Source: Alphaproteobacteria bacterium
GTDB lineage: Bacteria > Pseudomonadota > Alphaproteobacteria > JABAAW01 > JAHZMA01
Length of the DNA: 64,000 bases
Reading direction: 5' to 3'
Assembly (NCBI GenBank): GCA_022599575.1
Contig: JAHZMA010000086.1
Span: forward strand, 1 to 64,000
In this document: piece after piece, positions 1 to 10,570 of the stretch
How the letters are laid out: every line of letters starts with the position of its first letter
Numbering within the stretch: the stretch's first letter is position 1
The notes under the pieces: generated by a model
The model's database searches: none
Seen by the model: the letters and a program-made list of their open reading frames with translations, nothing else
Told to the model about the DNA's origin: nothing
Position numbers and translations under genes: made by a program

Positions 1-60
1 ATAAGTTGTAAAACCATTTGCGACTGATTGCTTTATTCATTCGTGATGTAAGTGGAATAT

Positions 61-136
61 GTCCCCATCGTCTAGTGGTCTAGGACGCTGGCCTTTCACG
101 CCGGAAACACGGGTTCGAACCCCGTTGGGGATGCCA
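61..136 (+). tRNA. tRNA-Glu (anticodon TTC), CCA encoded
   Basis: Cloverleaf GTCCCCA...CTTTCAC anticodon loop...GGTTCGAACC T-loop...TGGGGATG-CCA; acceptor arms pair. Confidence 0.95.
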
Positions 137-167
137 TTTATACGAATTATCATATCATTTAAGATGG

Positions 168-686
168 ATGTGTTATTCTTTGCTATACCCCGTTATTTAT
201 ATCCCTGACTCAATTTTAACCCAAACTGCGAGTCCCGTTACGCATATTGATGATACGATTATCGCATTATTAGATGATATGTTGGCAACCATGTATGCTG
301 AAAGCGGTATCGGGCTTGCGGCCAACCAGATTGCAGTTCTAAAAAGGTTGATTGTGGTTGATGTATCGCAAACGCGCGATGGCAGTGGCGCATATCAAAT
401 GATTAATCCCGAAATCATATCCTTAAGTGAAGAGACTGAACCCTATAGTGAGGGCTGTCTTTCAATACCGGGCGTGAATAGGGAAGTTACCCGCCCGATA
501 GCTGGGGTGTTTCGCTACCAATCAATCGATGGTGAGATTCAAGAAATTGAGGCAGACGGCTTGTTGGCACGATGTATTCAGCATGAAATTGACCATCTAA
601 ACGGCATATTATTCATCGACCATTTGTCACGCTTAAAGCGACAGATGATATGGAAAAGTTTTATTAAAAAAGAAAAAACGGCATAG
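168..686 (+). CDS. def: peptide deformylase
   Basis: Motifs GIGLAANQ, EGCLSIP and QHEIDHLNG; followed by fmt. Confidence 0.95.
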   Translation: MCYSLLYPVIYIPDSILTQTASPVTHIDDTIIALLDDMLATMYAESGIGLAANQIAVLKRLIVVDVSQTRDGSGAYQMINPEIISLSEETEPYSEGCLSIPGVNREVTRPIAGVFRYQSIDGEIQEIEADGLLARCIQHEIDHLNGILFIDHLSRLKRQMIWKSFIKKEKTA

Positions 687-698
687 GTTTAAGATAAG

Positions 699-1670
699 AT
701 GCGCGTTATTTTTATGGGTTCGCCTGATTTTGCCGCCCAAATATTACAAAACATGATATTGCAAGGCAAGCGTGATGCTTCTATTGATATTGTTGCCGTT
801 TGCACCATGCCACCACGCCCCGCAAAACGCGGACAAAAGCCACAAGCAACAGATGTTGCCATGATTGCCGAACAATATCGCTTGCCATTATTAACGCCTG
901 ATAGGCTTGATGATGCGTTTTTAACGCGCCTGATGGCATTTAAACCCGATATGATTCTAGTAGTGGCATATGGCATGAAATTGCCCAAAAGCTATTGTGA
1001 GGCGTGTGAATGGGGCGCAGTGAATATCCATGCATCCTTATTGCCACATTTTCGGGGCGCATCACCGATACAGGCGGCGATTCTGGCGGGATGCAAAGAA
1101 ACTGGCGTTACCCTGATGCAGATGGATGAGGGGCTGGATAGTGGCGGCATTTTAATGCAAGAATCGGTGCCATTATCCGATAATATCACCGCACCTGAAT
1201 TGCGCGATATTTTGCAACAATTAGGGCAAAAAATGATTATTGATTATATCCAAAAAGGGGTAAAAATCACCGCGCGCCCGCAAGATGAAACGCAAGTAAG
1301 TTACGCACCTAAAATTACCCGCGATGATGGACGCATTGATTTTACGCGCGATGATGCCCCCACATTATGCCGTAAAATGCGTGCTTTTACGGGCTGGCCG
1401 AATTTGTGGTTTATGCATCAACGTGCAGGCAATGATGCGGTAAGGCTGATTGTGCATGAGGCTGTGGCATGTGAGGGCGATAAACATGCACCTGCTGGTA
1501 CGGTTATTTCGCTAGAGACTGGTATTAAAGTGCAATGTAATGACATACAAGATAAAAAAGGGCAGAGCGCTCATTCGGCATTGAATATCACTAAAATTCA
1601 GAAAATCGGTGGTAAAATCCTATCATGGCGTGATTTCTTAAATGGTTATCCGTTAAATTGCCAGCTTTAA
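699..1670 (+). CDS. fmt: methionyl-tRNA formyltransferase
   Basis: MRVIFMGSPDFA start; HASLLPHFRGASPIQAAILAG motif; adjacent to def. Confidence 0.95.
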   Translation: MRVIFMGSPDFAAQILQNMILQGKRDASIDIVAVCTMPPRPAKRGQKPQATDVAMIAEQYRLPLLTPDRLDDAFLTRLMAFKPDMILVVAYGMKLPKSYCEACEWGAVNIHASLLPHFRGASPIQAAILAGCKETGVTLMQMDEGLDSGGILMQESVPLSDNITAPELRDILQQLGQKMIIDYIQKGVKITARPQDETQVSYAPKITRDDGRIDFTRDDAPTLCRKMRAFTGWPNLWFMHQRAGNDAVRLIVHEAVACEGDKHAPAGTVISLETGIKVQCNDIQDKKGQSAHSALNITKIQKIGGKILSWRDFLNGYPLNCQL

Positions 1671-1760
1671 ATTGACAGCTTGATTTTTTGATAAATGCCT
1701 TTTATGTTAGATTTATAAATATGCGATATGCATCTATAAAAAATAAAGAAAGCAGAAGTA

Positions 1761-2975
1761 ATGGCTAAAATTAAAGTTAAGAACCCGATTGTTGATATCG
1801 ATGGCGATGAGATGACGCGCATCATTTGGCAGCGTATCAAAGATGAGTTGATTAATCCGTTTCTGGATATTGACCTAAAATATTTCGACCTCAGCGTTAC
1901 CAATCGTGACCAGACTGGCGATAAGGTAACATTGGCGGCCGCACAGGCAGTTAAGCAATATAGGGTAGGGGTTAAATGCGCCACCATTACTGCAGACCCA
2001 GCAAGGGTAAAAGAATTTTCGTTAGATAATATGTTTCCATCACCCAATGGTACGATTCGAAACTATTTGAATGGCACAATTTTTCGTGCGCCTATTATTT
2101 GTAAAAATGTGCCTTTATTGGTGAATAGCTGGAAAAAGCCGATTATTGTAGCGCGTCATGCGTTTGGCGACCAATATCGTGCAACCGAGATGGTGATTGA
2201 CCAGCCTGGCACCTTAAAACTTATTTTCACCCCCGATGATGCCAGCAAGATTGTAGAAGAAAAGCAGGTTTTTCGTTTTCCGCAAGCGGGTGTTGCTTTG
2301 GCAATGTATAATTTAGATGAATCTATTAAAGGCTTTGCTGATGCATGTTTGCAATATGGGTTAACGCAAAAAGTATCAGTTTATCTTTCCACCAAAAACA
2401 CGATTTTACGCACCTATGATGGGCGGTTTAAGGATATTTTTCAACGCGTATTTGATGAAAAATATCAATCAGCTTTTGCTGAGGCAGGCATTGAATATGA
2501 GCATCGATTGATTGATGATATGGTGGCTTATGCCTTGAAAAGTGAAGGCGGTTACCTATGGGCATGTAAAAATTATGATGGTGATGTACAATCTGATTCG
2601 ATTGCACAAGGCTTTGGCTCGCTTGGCATGATGACATCGATATTGATGAGTCCTGATGGTAAAACCATTTGCACCGAAGCAGCACATGGCACAGTAACGC
2701 GGCATTTTCGGCAATATCAGCAGGGTAAACCAACCTCAACTAATCCGATTGCATCGCTTTTTGCATGGACGCGGGGCTTAGATGCGCGCGGGCGATTCGA
2801 TGAAACAGGCGAAGTGGTGGAATTTGCCGAAAAATTAGAGCAAGCTTGCGTGGAAGCAGTGGAAACTGGCTTTATGACCAAAGATTTGGCATTGCTTATT
2901 GGTGCTAATCAAAGCTTCCTTACAACTGATGAATTTTTGTTAAAAGTGCGCGAATTGCTAGAAAAACGCTTGTAA
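1761..2975 (+). CDS. icd: NADP-dependent isocitrate dehydrogenase
   Basis: [21 protein letters not shown]..., [47 protein letters not shown]: eukaryote-like IDH family. Confidence 0.95.
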   Translation: MAKIKVKNPIVDIDGDEMTRIIWQRIKDELINPFLDIDLKYFDLSVTNRDQTGDKVTLAAAQAVKQYRVGVKCATITADPARVKEFSLDNMFPSPNGTIRNYLNGTIFRAPIICKNVPLLVNSWKKPIIVARHAFGDQYRATEMVIDQPGTLKLIFTPDDASKIVEEKQVFRFPQAGVALAMYNLDESIKGFADACLQYGLTQKVSVYLSTKNTILRTYDGRFKDIFQRVFDEKYQSAFAEAGIEYEHRLIDDMVAYALKSEGGYLWACKNYDGDVQSDSIAQGFGSLGMMTSILMSPDGKTICTEAAHGTVTRHFRQYQQGKPTSTNPIASLFAWTRGLDARGRFDETGEVVEFAEKLEQACVEAVETGFMTKDLALLIGANQSFLTTDEFLLKVRELLEKRL

Positions 2976-3098
2976 TTTGGCATCATCATAATCGCTTTTA
3001 TCTTTAATATGCGATGTTTTTCTATCATTTTGTTCGTTATGGCATGTTATTTGCGTTACGATTAAGTAACAATAATGTGACTATATGACGGATGGATT

Positions 3099-3644
3099 AT
3101 GATGAAAAAATTATTTGATAAAAATATCTTACAAGCAAATGTGATTATCGTTTTGCTGATGGCGATGGTGGTAAGTGGTTGTTCGTTGAACAATTCGCGG
3201 TCATCGCTTGATAAAGAACTTGAAGAATTTGAACAGCAAAAAGTATCGCTTGATTTGGTGAATGATATCCCAATTCCTGATGGTGCAAAATTGGATATTG
3301 CTGATTCGCTGATTTTAGGGCGTGGCGATAGATGGACAGGGCGTATTTCTATGAATACTGCAATTTCACCGGTACGTGCCTTTGCCGTTTTTCAATCACA
3401 AATGCCTAGCTATGGCTGGCAAACCGTGCTTTCGGTGCAAGATAGAACCAGTAGCATTGTGTTTATACGTGGCGATAGAATTGCAACATTAAGCATTCAG
3501 CCATTAGGGTTGCGTGGCTCACGTATTATCATGGTGGCATCATTACGCCCTGCTGATGTGCCAGTGGGTGCAAGTTTTAACGGCGCGCCTAGTGCGGCAA
3601 GCACAAATGGGTCAGGTTTTAACAATCCAGTGCCATTACAGTAA
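3099..3644 (+). CDS. putative small lipoprotein, function unknown
   Basis: N-terminal signal with lipobox-like VVSGC; no recognised domain. Confidence 0.7.
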   Translation: MMKKLFDKNILQANVIIVLLMAMVVSGCSLNNSRSSLDKELEEFEQQKVSLDLVNDIPIPDGAKLDIADSLILGRGDRWTGRISMNTAISPVRAFAVFQSQMPSYGWQTVLSVQDRTSSIVFIRGDRIATLSIQPLGLRGSRIIMVASLRPADVPVGASFNGAPSAASTNGSGFNNPVPLQ

Positions 3645-3663
3645 AGTTTTGCGGGATAACATA

Positions 3664-3699
3664 AAAAAAGCCGACCATTATATGATGGTCGGCTTTTTT
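3664..3699. terminator. bidirectional rho-independent terminator
   Basis: AAAAAAGCCGACCAT-TATATG-ATGGTCGGCTTTTTT, between the convergent lipoprotein and dksA-family genes. Confidence 0.92.
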
Positions 3700-3724
3700 A
3701 TGTTTTTGGTTTGCTTCAATTTTA

Positions 3725-4210
3725 TTATATCGGCTTATCAAGCGGTAGTTTCTTGTTATTTCTTTCATTGCGCTCATGCGCTTCTTGCGCTTCAATAGAC
3801 ATGGTGGCAATAGGGCGAACTTCAAGCCGTTGAATTGAAATATTTTCGCCAGTTACCAAACATTGCCCGTAAGTGCCATTATCCATTCTCTCTAATGCTT
3901 GGTCAATTTTGCCAATTAATTTATAGAATCTTTCTCTGGTTCGCAATTCAAATGCGCGCTGACTATCAACCGATGCTTGGTCTGCTGGGTCAGGCTCAGG
4001 GCTATTATTTTCCTGTAAATTATGAATCGTCTCGTTTAATTCTTCGACTAACTCTTTGCGCCATTTTCCTAATTTTTGTCTGAAATATTCCAACATTATC
4101 GGATTCATAAAGGCTTCATCTGATGTTGGTACATAATCAGGGGACAAGAATGGGGTGGTGCAATCGCCATTGTTAGTATTACTTTCTACGATTTTTATCA
4201 TCTTCATCAT
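3725..4210 (-). CDS. dksA: DksA/TraR-family transcription regulator (cysteine-poor)
   Basis: RERFYKLIGKIDQALERMDNGTYGQCLVTGENISIQRLEVRPIATMSIEAQEAHER. Confidence 0.88.
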   Translation of the reverse strand: MMKMIKIVESNTNNGDCTTPFLSPDYVPTSDEAFMNPIMLEYFRQKLGKWRKELVEELNETIHNLQENNSPEPDPADQASVDSQRAFELRTRERFYKLIGKIDQALERMDNGTYGQCLVTGENISIQRLEVRPIATMSIEAQEAHERNERNNKKLPLDKPI

Positions 4211-4652
4211 CTGTATTACCCCTTTAGAAATAAAAAATACTGAAAGTCCTTACTCTTTATTAATATAATACTTGCGATGATACAAGTAAAATTTTCAACA
4301 TAAAGCAATTTATTATAACATTGTTGCTTGCAACTTACCATAGGGTTATATATATTGCAGATAGTCAGTTATGTGATTTTAAGTGTCATTAATTGCCAAA
4401 AGTTGAGTAAATTAAAAGTAATAATAGTTTATATACTCTAAAATAGAATTGTTACATTTAATTTTATAAGATTTACTAACATGTTACAAGGAAGCTTGAT
4501 AGAAATGCAAATGCCAAATAACGCATGTTTTTTGCTTGACCGTTCTTATTTTTTTTATTGGGTTGCGGCTTCCTTCAATCATATTCATAGAAATTTAAAT
4601 TATCAACCGCGAACAGAGAAATGTTGTGCGGTGTTGCAGTGGAGTTTTTGTA

Positions 4653-6560
4653 ATGTCAAAAGAAATGTTAATCGATGCCTCTCATTCGGAGGAGACGCGA
4701 GTTGCTGTTATCGAAAATGGCGAACTTGTAGAATATCAACATGAAATCAGCAATAAATTAGCCCTTAAAGGCAATATTTATCTTGCCAAAGTAATAAGAG
4801 TAGAGCCGTCGCTACAGGCGGCTTTTGTGGATTATGGCGGTAATCGCGATGGTTTTTTAGGCTTTAGCGATATTCACCCGGATTATTATAAAATCCCAGT
4901 GAATGACCGCAAGGAATTGCTCAATAGTGTCGGCAAAAAAGACGATGAAGATTTGGACGAAATGGCTGAAAATGCTACGGGTGATTTTGACTTGGCAGCA
5001 GTGCTAGGGGCAAAACGCTTTCGGTTAAAGCATCGCTATAAAATTCAAGAAGTTATTAAGCGCGGGCAGGTGATGCTGGTGCAGGCGGTAAAAGAAGAAC
5101 GTGGCAATAAGGGCGCGGCAATGACCACCTTTATCTCGCTTGCGGGGCGCTATTGCGTTTTGATGCCCAATAGTGGCAAGGGCGGTGGTATTTCACGCAG
5201 AATTAGTGATGATGCCGATAGAGACCGTTTGAAAGATGTTGTGGAGAGCTTGGATATTCCTGATTCGATGGCGCTGATTTTACGCACCGCAGGTGCTGGG
5301 CGCACAAAAGCAGAAATTAAGCGCGATTATGGTTATTTAAGCACTTTATGGGATAATATTCGGCAAAAAACAATCGATTCGCAAGCACCAGCTTTGGTGA
5401 ATGAGGATGCAACATTGCTGTGGCATAGTATCCGCGATATTTACGATAAAGACACGGATAAAATCATTATTTCTGGTGATGAAGCATTACAAAAAGCGCG
5501 CGACTATATGAAACATTTGGTGCCTACCCATGTCAAGCGCATTACATCTTATGGCGATAAAGAAGCCATGCCGCTTTTTCAAAAAAAAGATGTAGAAGCA
5601 CTGATTGCCAGTATTTACTCGCCTAATGTGAATTTGCCTTCGGGCGGTTATATCGTGATTGAGCCCACCGAAGCGATGGTATCGATTGATGTCAATTCAG
5701 GGCGGGCAACGCAAGAAAGAAACATTGAAGACACTGCTTTTAGCACCAATATGGAAGCGGCAGTTGAGGTTGCGCGGCAATTAAGGTTGCGTGATTTATC
5801 AGGCCTGATTGTGATTGATTTCATTGATATGGAAGATAGGCGCAATAATCACGCGCTAGAGCGGCATTTTAAGGAAGCATTGCGAAAAGATAGGGCGCGT
5901 ATGCATATCAACCGTATCAGCTCGCTAGGGCTTCTGGAAATGACGCGACAAAGGTTAAATCCTTCTATTACAGAGGTTACAAGCAAACCATGCGCCCATT
6001 GCTATGGCACTGGTAAAGTGCTAGGCATTGATGCCACTGCTTTAATGGTGATGCGAAATATTGAAGAAGAAGCCATTAAAGGCAAGGGCAAAGTAGCAGT
6101 GATGAGTGCTTTGGTATCATTGGAAGTGGCGGTTTATATTTTCAATATCAAACGGCAAAAATTGCAGGAAATCGAAACATCGAATCAGTTGAGTATCACG
6201 ATTGATCCAGACCAATCCTTACCGATTGCAGGATTAAAATTATATACGACAGCGATTATCGAAGATGGTGAGATTGTAGAATTATCAGTTGATAATTATG
6301 AAGAATTATTCAATAATTATGATGGGGCGAAGCCAAAAATTTCAAGAAGGTCGCGTGGTGGTAATCGTGGTAGCAGGAATCAAAGAGATAAAGATTATTC
6401 AGATGATGATGATGCGCGTGATACGGCCAATGACAATCAAGGACGGCAAAGGGGCGCAAGTTCAGGGCGTCAGCCAAGCAGAAACCCTCGTGGTTCTAAT
6501 AAGGCGGTGGTAAGTGAGGCGCAGAAGAAAAAAGGTCTGTTATGGCGGATATTGGGTTAA
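4653..6560 (+). CDS. rne: ribonuclease E/G family protein
   Basis: MLIDASHSEETRVAVIENGELVEY..., IYLAKVIRVEPSLQAAFVDYG, CAHCYGTG zinc link. Likely start is the internal ATG at 4653. Confidence 0.93.
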   Translation: MSKEMLIDASHSEETRVAVIENGELVEYQHEISNKLALKGNIYLAKVIRVEPSLQAAFVDYGGNRDGFLGFSDIHPDYYKIPVNDRKELLNSVGKKDDEDLDEMAENATGDFDLAAVLGAKRFRLKHRYKIQEVIKRGQVMLVQAVKEERGNKGAAMTTFISLAGRYCVLMPNSGKGGGISRRISDDADRDRLKDVVESLDIPDSMALILRTAGAGRTKAEIKRDYGYLSTLWDNIRQKTIDSQAPALVNEDATLLWHSIRDIYDKDTDKIIISGDEALQKARDYMKHLVPTHVKRITSYGDKEAMPLFQKKDVEALIASIYSPNVNLPSGGYIVIEPTEAMVSIDVNSGRATQERNIEDTAFSTNMEAAVEVARQLRLRDLSGLIVIDFIDMEDRRNNHALERHFKEALRKDRARMHINRISSLGLLEMTRQRLNPSITEVTSKPCAHCYGTGKVLGIDATALMVMRNIEEEAIKGKGKVAVMSALVSLEVAVYIFNIKRQKLQEIETSNQLSITIDPDQSLPIAGLKLYTTAIIEDGEIVELSVDNYEELFNNYDGAKPKISRRSRGGNRGSRNQRDKDYSDDDDARDTANDNQGRQRGASSGRQPSRNPRGSNKAVVSEAQKKKGLLWRILG

Positions 6561-6572
6561 TTAATATAGCGA

Positions 6573-6881
6573 TTAACTTTGCGCGCTAAACCCCTGTTTG
6601 ATACGAATCTGGGTGATGTAATCTTCACCCAAAAATGCGTTGATACGTGCCATAATATCATCTCGATGATATTCTAATTCGGTGGCACAGCTTCTATCAG
6701 CCGATATGGTAAGGCAACGTTGATTTTGCTTTTTGAAAAAAGTAATTTTATCCAGCCTGCAAGATGCGCTGTAATCGTCGCCAACAAAATCTTGCCAATG
6801 GGTTATCAACAGGCGGTGCTTTTTATCACCGCCTAATTTTTTAATTTTTGGCGTAATGCTATAAGAGATATGTTTCAGCAT
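6573..6881 (-). CDS. DUF721/DciA-like protein
   Basis: HWQDFVGDDYSASCRLDKITFFKK...LTISADRSCATELEYHRDDIMARINAFLGEDYITQIRIKQ; divergent from mutY. Confidence 0.75.
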   Translation of the reverse strand: MLKHISYSITPKIKKLGGDKKHRLLITHWQDFVGDDYSASCRLDKITFFKKQNQRCLTISADRSCATELEYHRDDIMARINAFLGEDYITQIRIKQGFSAQS

Positions 6882-6908
6882 AAGACATTATAGGCATAAA
6901 AAATAAAA

Positions 6909-8015
6909 ATGCAAAAATTTGCGTCTCATTTACTCACATGGTTTTACGCACATCGTCGCGATTTAGAATGGCGTGGTGTTTTAGGTAAGCCCGCTAACCC
7001 CTATCATGTGTTTTTATCAGAAATTATGCTACAGCAAACCACAAGTGCCACTGTGCATGATTATTTTATCCGTTTCATAGAAAAATGGTGCGATTTGCCT
7101 TCATTGGCACAGGCGGATTTAGAAGAAATCCTATATCAATGGCGGGGTTTGGGTTATTATGCACGGGCGCGCAATTTACATGCGTCGGCACGAGAAATTA
7201 TAGCGCATTACGGTGGAAGAATTCCACAAACAGAATCGGAATTAAAGAAATTACGTGGCATTGGCGACTATACTGCCGCCGCCATTGCCTCAATCGCGTT
7301 TAATAAGCCAGCGGTTGCGGTTGATGGCAATATTAGGCGCGTATGTGCCCGTCTGTTTCGGGTGCAACAGATACAGCCCGATAAGGATTATGCCGCGCTA
7401 CTTGCGCCTTTTATGCCCGATGATGCTGATGCAAATAATAGCCCATATCCTGCCACTATCAATGGCGATATGGTGCAGGCAATGATGGAGTTAGGCTCGC
7501 TGATTTGCACACCAAAAAAGCCGAAATGCAAGCAATGTCCGCTCAATTTCACCTGTAAAGGGCAGGATATTGCTGAAACATTGCCGATGATGAAGCCAAA
7601 AATTATTCCTAAAAAGCAATATTGTGTCGGTTTTTGGGTGCAGAATCGGCACGGACACATATTGCTACATAAGCGCGCCAGTAAAGGTTTGCTAGGTGGC
7701 ATGACTGGCTTTCCGCTCAGCGCATTTCACGATATCAGTGATGGTGATATTAATGTTGATGCGATAAAACTGGCATGTGATGCAATGCAAACATTACCAA
7801 TTACTATCAGCAACCAGCAAATGATGCCGATAAAGCCGATTAGCCATATTTTCACCCATATTAAACTGACCGCCTTTGTTAGTGCTGGTTATTGTGATAC
7901 CGCCAATGCCAATTTGCCACCCGATTATTATTGGCAGCCCTACGATAAAATCACTGATATGCCCTTGCCAAAATTGATGTTAAAAATCTATAAGGCAGTC
8001 ATAGAGACCAAATAA
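6909..8015 (+). CDS. mutY: A/G-specific adenine glycosylase
   Basis: SEIMLQQTT, YQWRGLGYYARARNLH, VDGNIRRV and the CTPKKPKCKQCPLNFTC Fe-S cluster. Confidence 0.95.
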   Translation: MQKFASHLLTWFYAHRRDLEWRGVLGKPANPYHVFLSEIMLQQTTSATVHDYFIRFIEKWCDLPSLAQADLEEILYQWRGLGYYARARNLHASAREIIAHYGGRIPQTESELKKLRGIGDYTAAAIASIAFNKPAVAVDGNIRRVCARLFRVQQIQPDKDYAALLAPFMPDDADANNSPYPATINGDMVQAMMELGSLICTPKKPKCKQCPLNFTCKGQDIAETLPMMKPKIIPKKQYCVGFWVQNRHGHILLHKRASKGLLGGMTGFPLSAFHDISDGDINVDAIKLACDAMQTLPITISNQQMMPIKPISHIFTHIKLTAFVSAGYCDTANANLPPDYYWQPYDKITDMPLPKLMLKIYKAVIETK

Positions 8016-8719
8016 AACTCGCCTGTTTCCTTGCGGCTGGCTTTGGGTTTAATATGGCGCGCTTGGGCAAAATGCGCTTTAATTTCTTTTAACAAATCGG
8101 TTTCCATACCGCTGGCGCGGGTTTTGCAGATAAAATGCCCGCCTTTGGCAAGATGGGTTTTGCTAAATTGCCATGTATGTTCCAGCAACAACGCAATTTT
8201 AGTAAAATCAGTGTTTTTATGCCCTGTTAAATTAGGCGACATATCGCTTAAAATTAAATCGGGTTTTTGTCCGTTACTATGGGAAAGAATCTGTGTTTGA
8301 ATCTTGGCATCAGTAAAATCGCCTTCGATAAATATCACATCGGGCATGGGGTCAATGGGCAGTAAGTCACAGCCGATAAGCAGGCAATGTGGATTGATTG
8401 CACGGATAATTTGTAACCAGCCACCGGGTGCGGAGCCTAAATCTATGATAAATTTTGCCTGCGCGATAAGATTGATTCGCTCCTCTAATTCTAGCAATTT
8501 GAAAGCGGCACGCGAACGATAGCCTAATTTTTGTGCTTCTTGCACATAGGGGTCGTTAAAATGGCGCGTTAGCCAACGGGTAGAGGCGATTTTACGCCCT
8601 GCGGCAGTTTTAATTCTCACTGCTTCAGTGCGATGATTGGCACTCACAAGCGATTGTGGCTTATCAGATTTTTTGTTCTTGCCTTTTTTACTACCAAGCC
8701 CTGCAACTAATTTTGCCAT
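7988..8719 (-). CDS. rlmE: FtsJ/RlmE 23S rRNA 2'-O-methyltransferase
   Basis: YRSRAAFKLLELEER, IDLGSAPGGWLQ, DLILSDMSPNLTGHKNTD. Confidence 0.93.
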   Translation of the reverse strand: MAKLVAGLGSKKGKNKKSDKPQSLVSANHRTEAVRIKTAAGRKIASTRWLTRHFNDPYVQEAQKLGYRSRAAFKLLELEERINLIAQAKFIIDLGSAPGGWLQIIRAINPHCLLIGCDLLPIDPMPDVIFIEGDFTDAKIQTQILSHSNGQKPDLILSDMSPNLTGHKNTDFTKIALLLEHTWQFSKTHLAKGGHFICKTRASGMETDLLKEIKAHFAQARHIKPKASRKETGEFYLVSMTAL

Positions 8720-8721
8720 TA

Positions 8722-9726
8722 TTATCGGCCCTCACTTACATTTTCCAGCATATCACGTAAAATACCCTCGCGCTGACCACGATCGGCAATATAAATATGT
8801 GGAATTTGCCATTGCCGTAAAATAATCTCACTTAAAGCGGCGCCCATACCCGCCAAACGCATCCGTTCTGCGCCAATCACGCTATATTTGCTTCTTTGTT
8901 CCATTGTTTGCATACGCAACATTTGTGCGATATTCAGAATATCGGCAGTTAAAAACTGTTTGCCGTCAATTTTATAGCGAATATAGCGATTCATACGTAA
9001 TAACAAGCAAGCAAGTGTTACTGGCGTACCAGATGCTGAAATCAATTGTACATTACTTTGCTTAATGTGGCTATCAATATCATGTAAGGCGTTAAATTCA
9101 TGCAGATAGGGGTGGCAAATGGCGGCAAGTTGCTGATAAAGTGCCTCATCTATTGCTTCAGGCCCAAAGCGTGACGTGGCAAGCAAAATACCGATAGGCA
9201 ACGAGATATGCCCCAATAGTTGATAATTACCATTTTTGGTATCAACCCAACTTAATTGAATCGATCCACCGCCAATTTCAAAAATCACGCAATAATCACT
9301 TTTGGGGTGTACCAATGGTTTACAGCTGATACAGGCAAGGCGCGATTCTTCTGCTTGCGAAATAATATCAATATTTAAGCCCGTCTGCTGATTAGCCTGT
9401 TCAATAAAATCATTACCATTGCCAGCAGTGCGACAGGTGGCGGTGGCAACAGCACGGGTTTTGATAGTGGGATATTCGTCAATTTTATTGGCACAGATTT
9501 TCAGCACATCAATACAACGTTGCATTGCTGCTTTGCTTATCATGCCAGTATCATACAGCGCATCGCCTAATAACACGGCATCGGCATAGGAATCTAAAAT
9601 GGTAAAATTATTATGGTCACCTGCCCCATTATTTGCCCTATCATTTTTTTGGGCAATCAATAGACGGCAATTATTCGTGCCAATATCTAATGCTGCATAA
9701 TATCCCATATCATGATAATCTTTCAA
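8722..9726 (-). CDS. ppx: Ppx/GppA-family exopolyphosphatase
   Basis: YAALDIGTNNCRLLIA, VATATCRTAGNGNDFI, FEIGGGSIQLSW. Confidence 0.88.
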   Translation of the reverse strand: MKDYHDMGYYAALDIGTNNCRLLIAQKNDRANNGAGDHNNFTILDSYADAVLLGDALYDTGMISKAAMQRCIDVLKICANKIDEYPTIKTRAVATATCRTAGNGNDFIEQANQQTGLNIDIISQAEESRLACISCKPLVHPKSDYCVIFEIGGGSIQLSWVDTKNGNYQLLGHISLPIGILLATSRFGPEAIDEALYQQLAAICHPYLHEFNALHDIDSHIKQSNVQLISASGTPVTLACLLLRMNRYIRYKIDGKQFLTADILNIAQMLRMQTMEQRSKYSVIGAERMRLAGMGAALSEIILRQWQIPHIYIADRGQREGILRDMLENVSEGR

Positions 9727-10489
9727 TCATTTGCGTTAATAAGTTTAAATCTTCGGGGCGGTTTAAACTATGGTCGCCGCCTTTAATCAGATGGAAATCG
9801 CCACTATTATCGGTAAAATTATCAAATGCCAGCCTGCCATGATCGGGCGGTACGATAGTATCAGCATCACCTTGTAACACGTGAATCGGGCAGGGTGCTT
9901 TGATTTTTTCGTGTAACACCGCAAGATTGGGCGCATCATCTAACATCAATTCGGTGAAAACATAATTGGGGTCAAATTCTTCTTTTTGCCATTCGCCTTC
10001 GTAAGGGTTTATTTTTTTTTCTGTTCTGATACGCGCCCGCATCTCATCATCAAGCAATTCAGTCATAAAATCGGGTGCAGGTGCCAGCAAAATTGAAGCT
10101 TGAAAGCGCGATTGCCATTTTGCTTGCTTTAATAAATTCATCGCCATCCAACCGCCCATTGAAGAGCCGATAATAATTTGATTGTTTTTAGTGAATGTTT
10201 CAAAAATTTGTAACGCATCATTAAACCATTGGGTGAAATAGCTTTTGGTGAAATCCCCATCCGATTCACCATGCCCGCGATAATCAAAACAGGTTAAAGC
10301 GCGGTTTTGCTGATGCGCCCACTCAATCAGATGCTGAATTTTTCCGCCTTGAATGTTTGAGTAAAACCCACATAGATAAAAAATTTCAGGGATATGGTCT
10401 GCTGAATCGCCCTCAAGGCGCAAATAATTTATCATTTCGCCTTTTCGCGTAGCAGATTCAATTTTACGCGTCTTAGATTCAATAGGCAT
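9710..10489 (-). CDS. alpha/beta hydrolase
   Basis: CFDYRGHGESDG, IIGSSMGGWMAM, HVLQGDADTIVPPDHG, GGDHSL. Confidence 0.88.
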   Translation of the reverse strand: MPIESKTRKIESATRKGEMINYLRLEGDSADHIPEIFYLCGFYSNIQGGKIQHLIEWAHQQNRALTCFDYRGHGESDGDFTKSYFTQWFNDALQIFETFTKNNQIIIGSSMGGWMAMNLLKQAKWQSRFQASILLAPAPDFMTELLDDEMRARIRTEKKINPYEGEWQKEEFDPNYVFTELMLDDAPNLAVLHEKIKAPCPIHVLQGDADTIVPPDHGRLAFDNFTDNSGDFHLIKGGDHSLNRPEDLNLLTQMIERLS

Positions 10490-10570
10490 CGTGGTTATCT
10501 TTCATAATCGCTTTACTTAATCCATATGATTGTTTATAAAAAACACTGATTTTAATTTGGATTCTTATAT

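Noticed and set aside
1667-2047. 126-aa minus-strand ORF at the icd start
   Set aside because: Shadow of icd and its leader; no plausible family.
4481-4744. 87-aa ORF upstream of rne as a leader peptide
   Set aside because: Overlaps the rne start out of frame, no convincing RBS and an unusual Cys/Arg-rich composition; left as leader.
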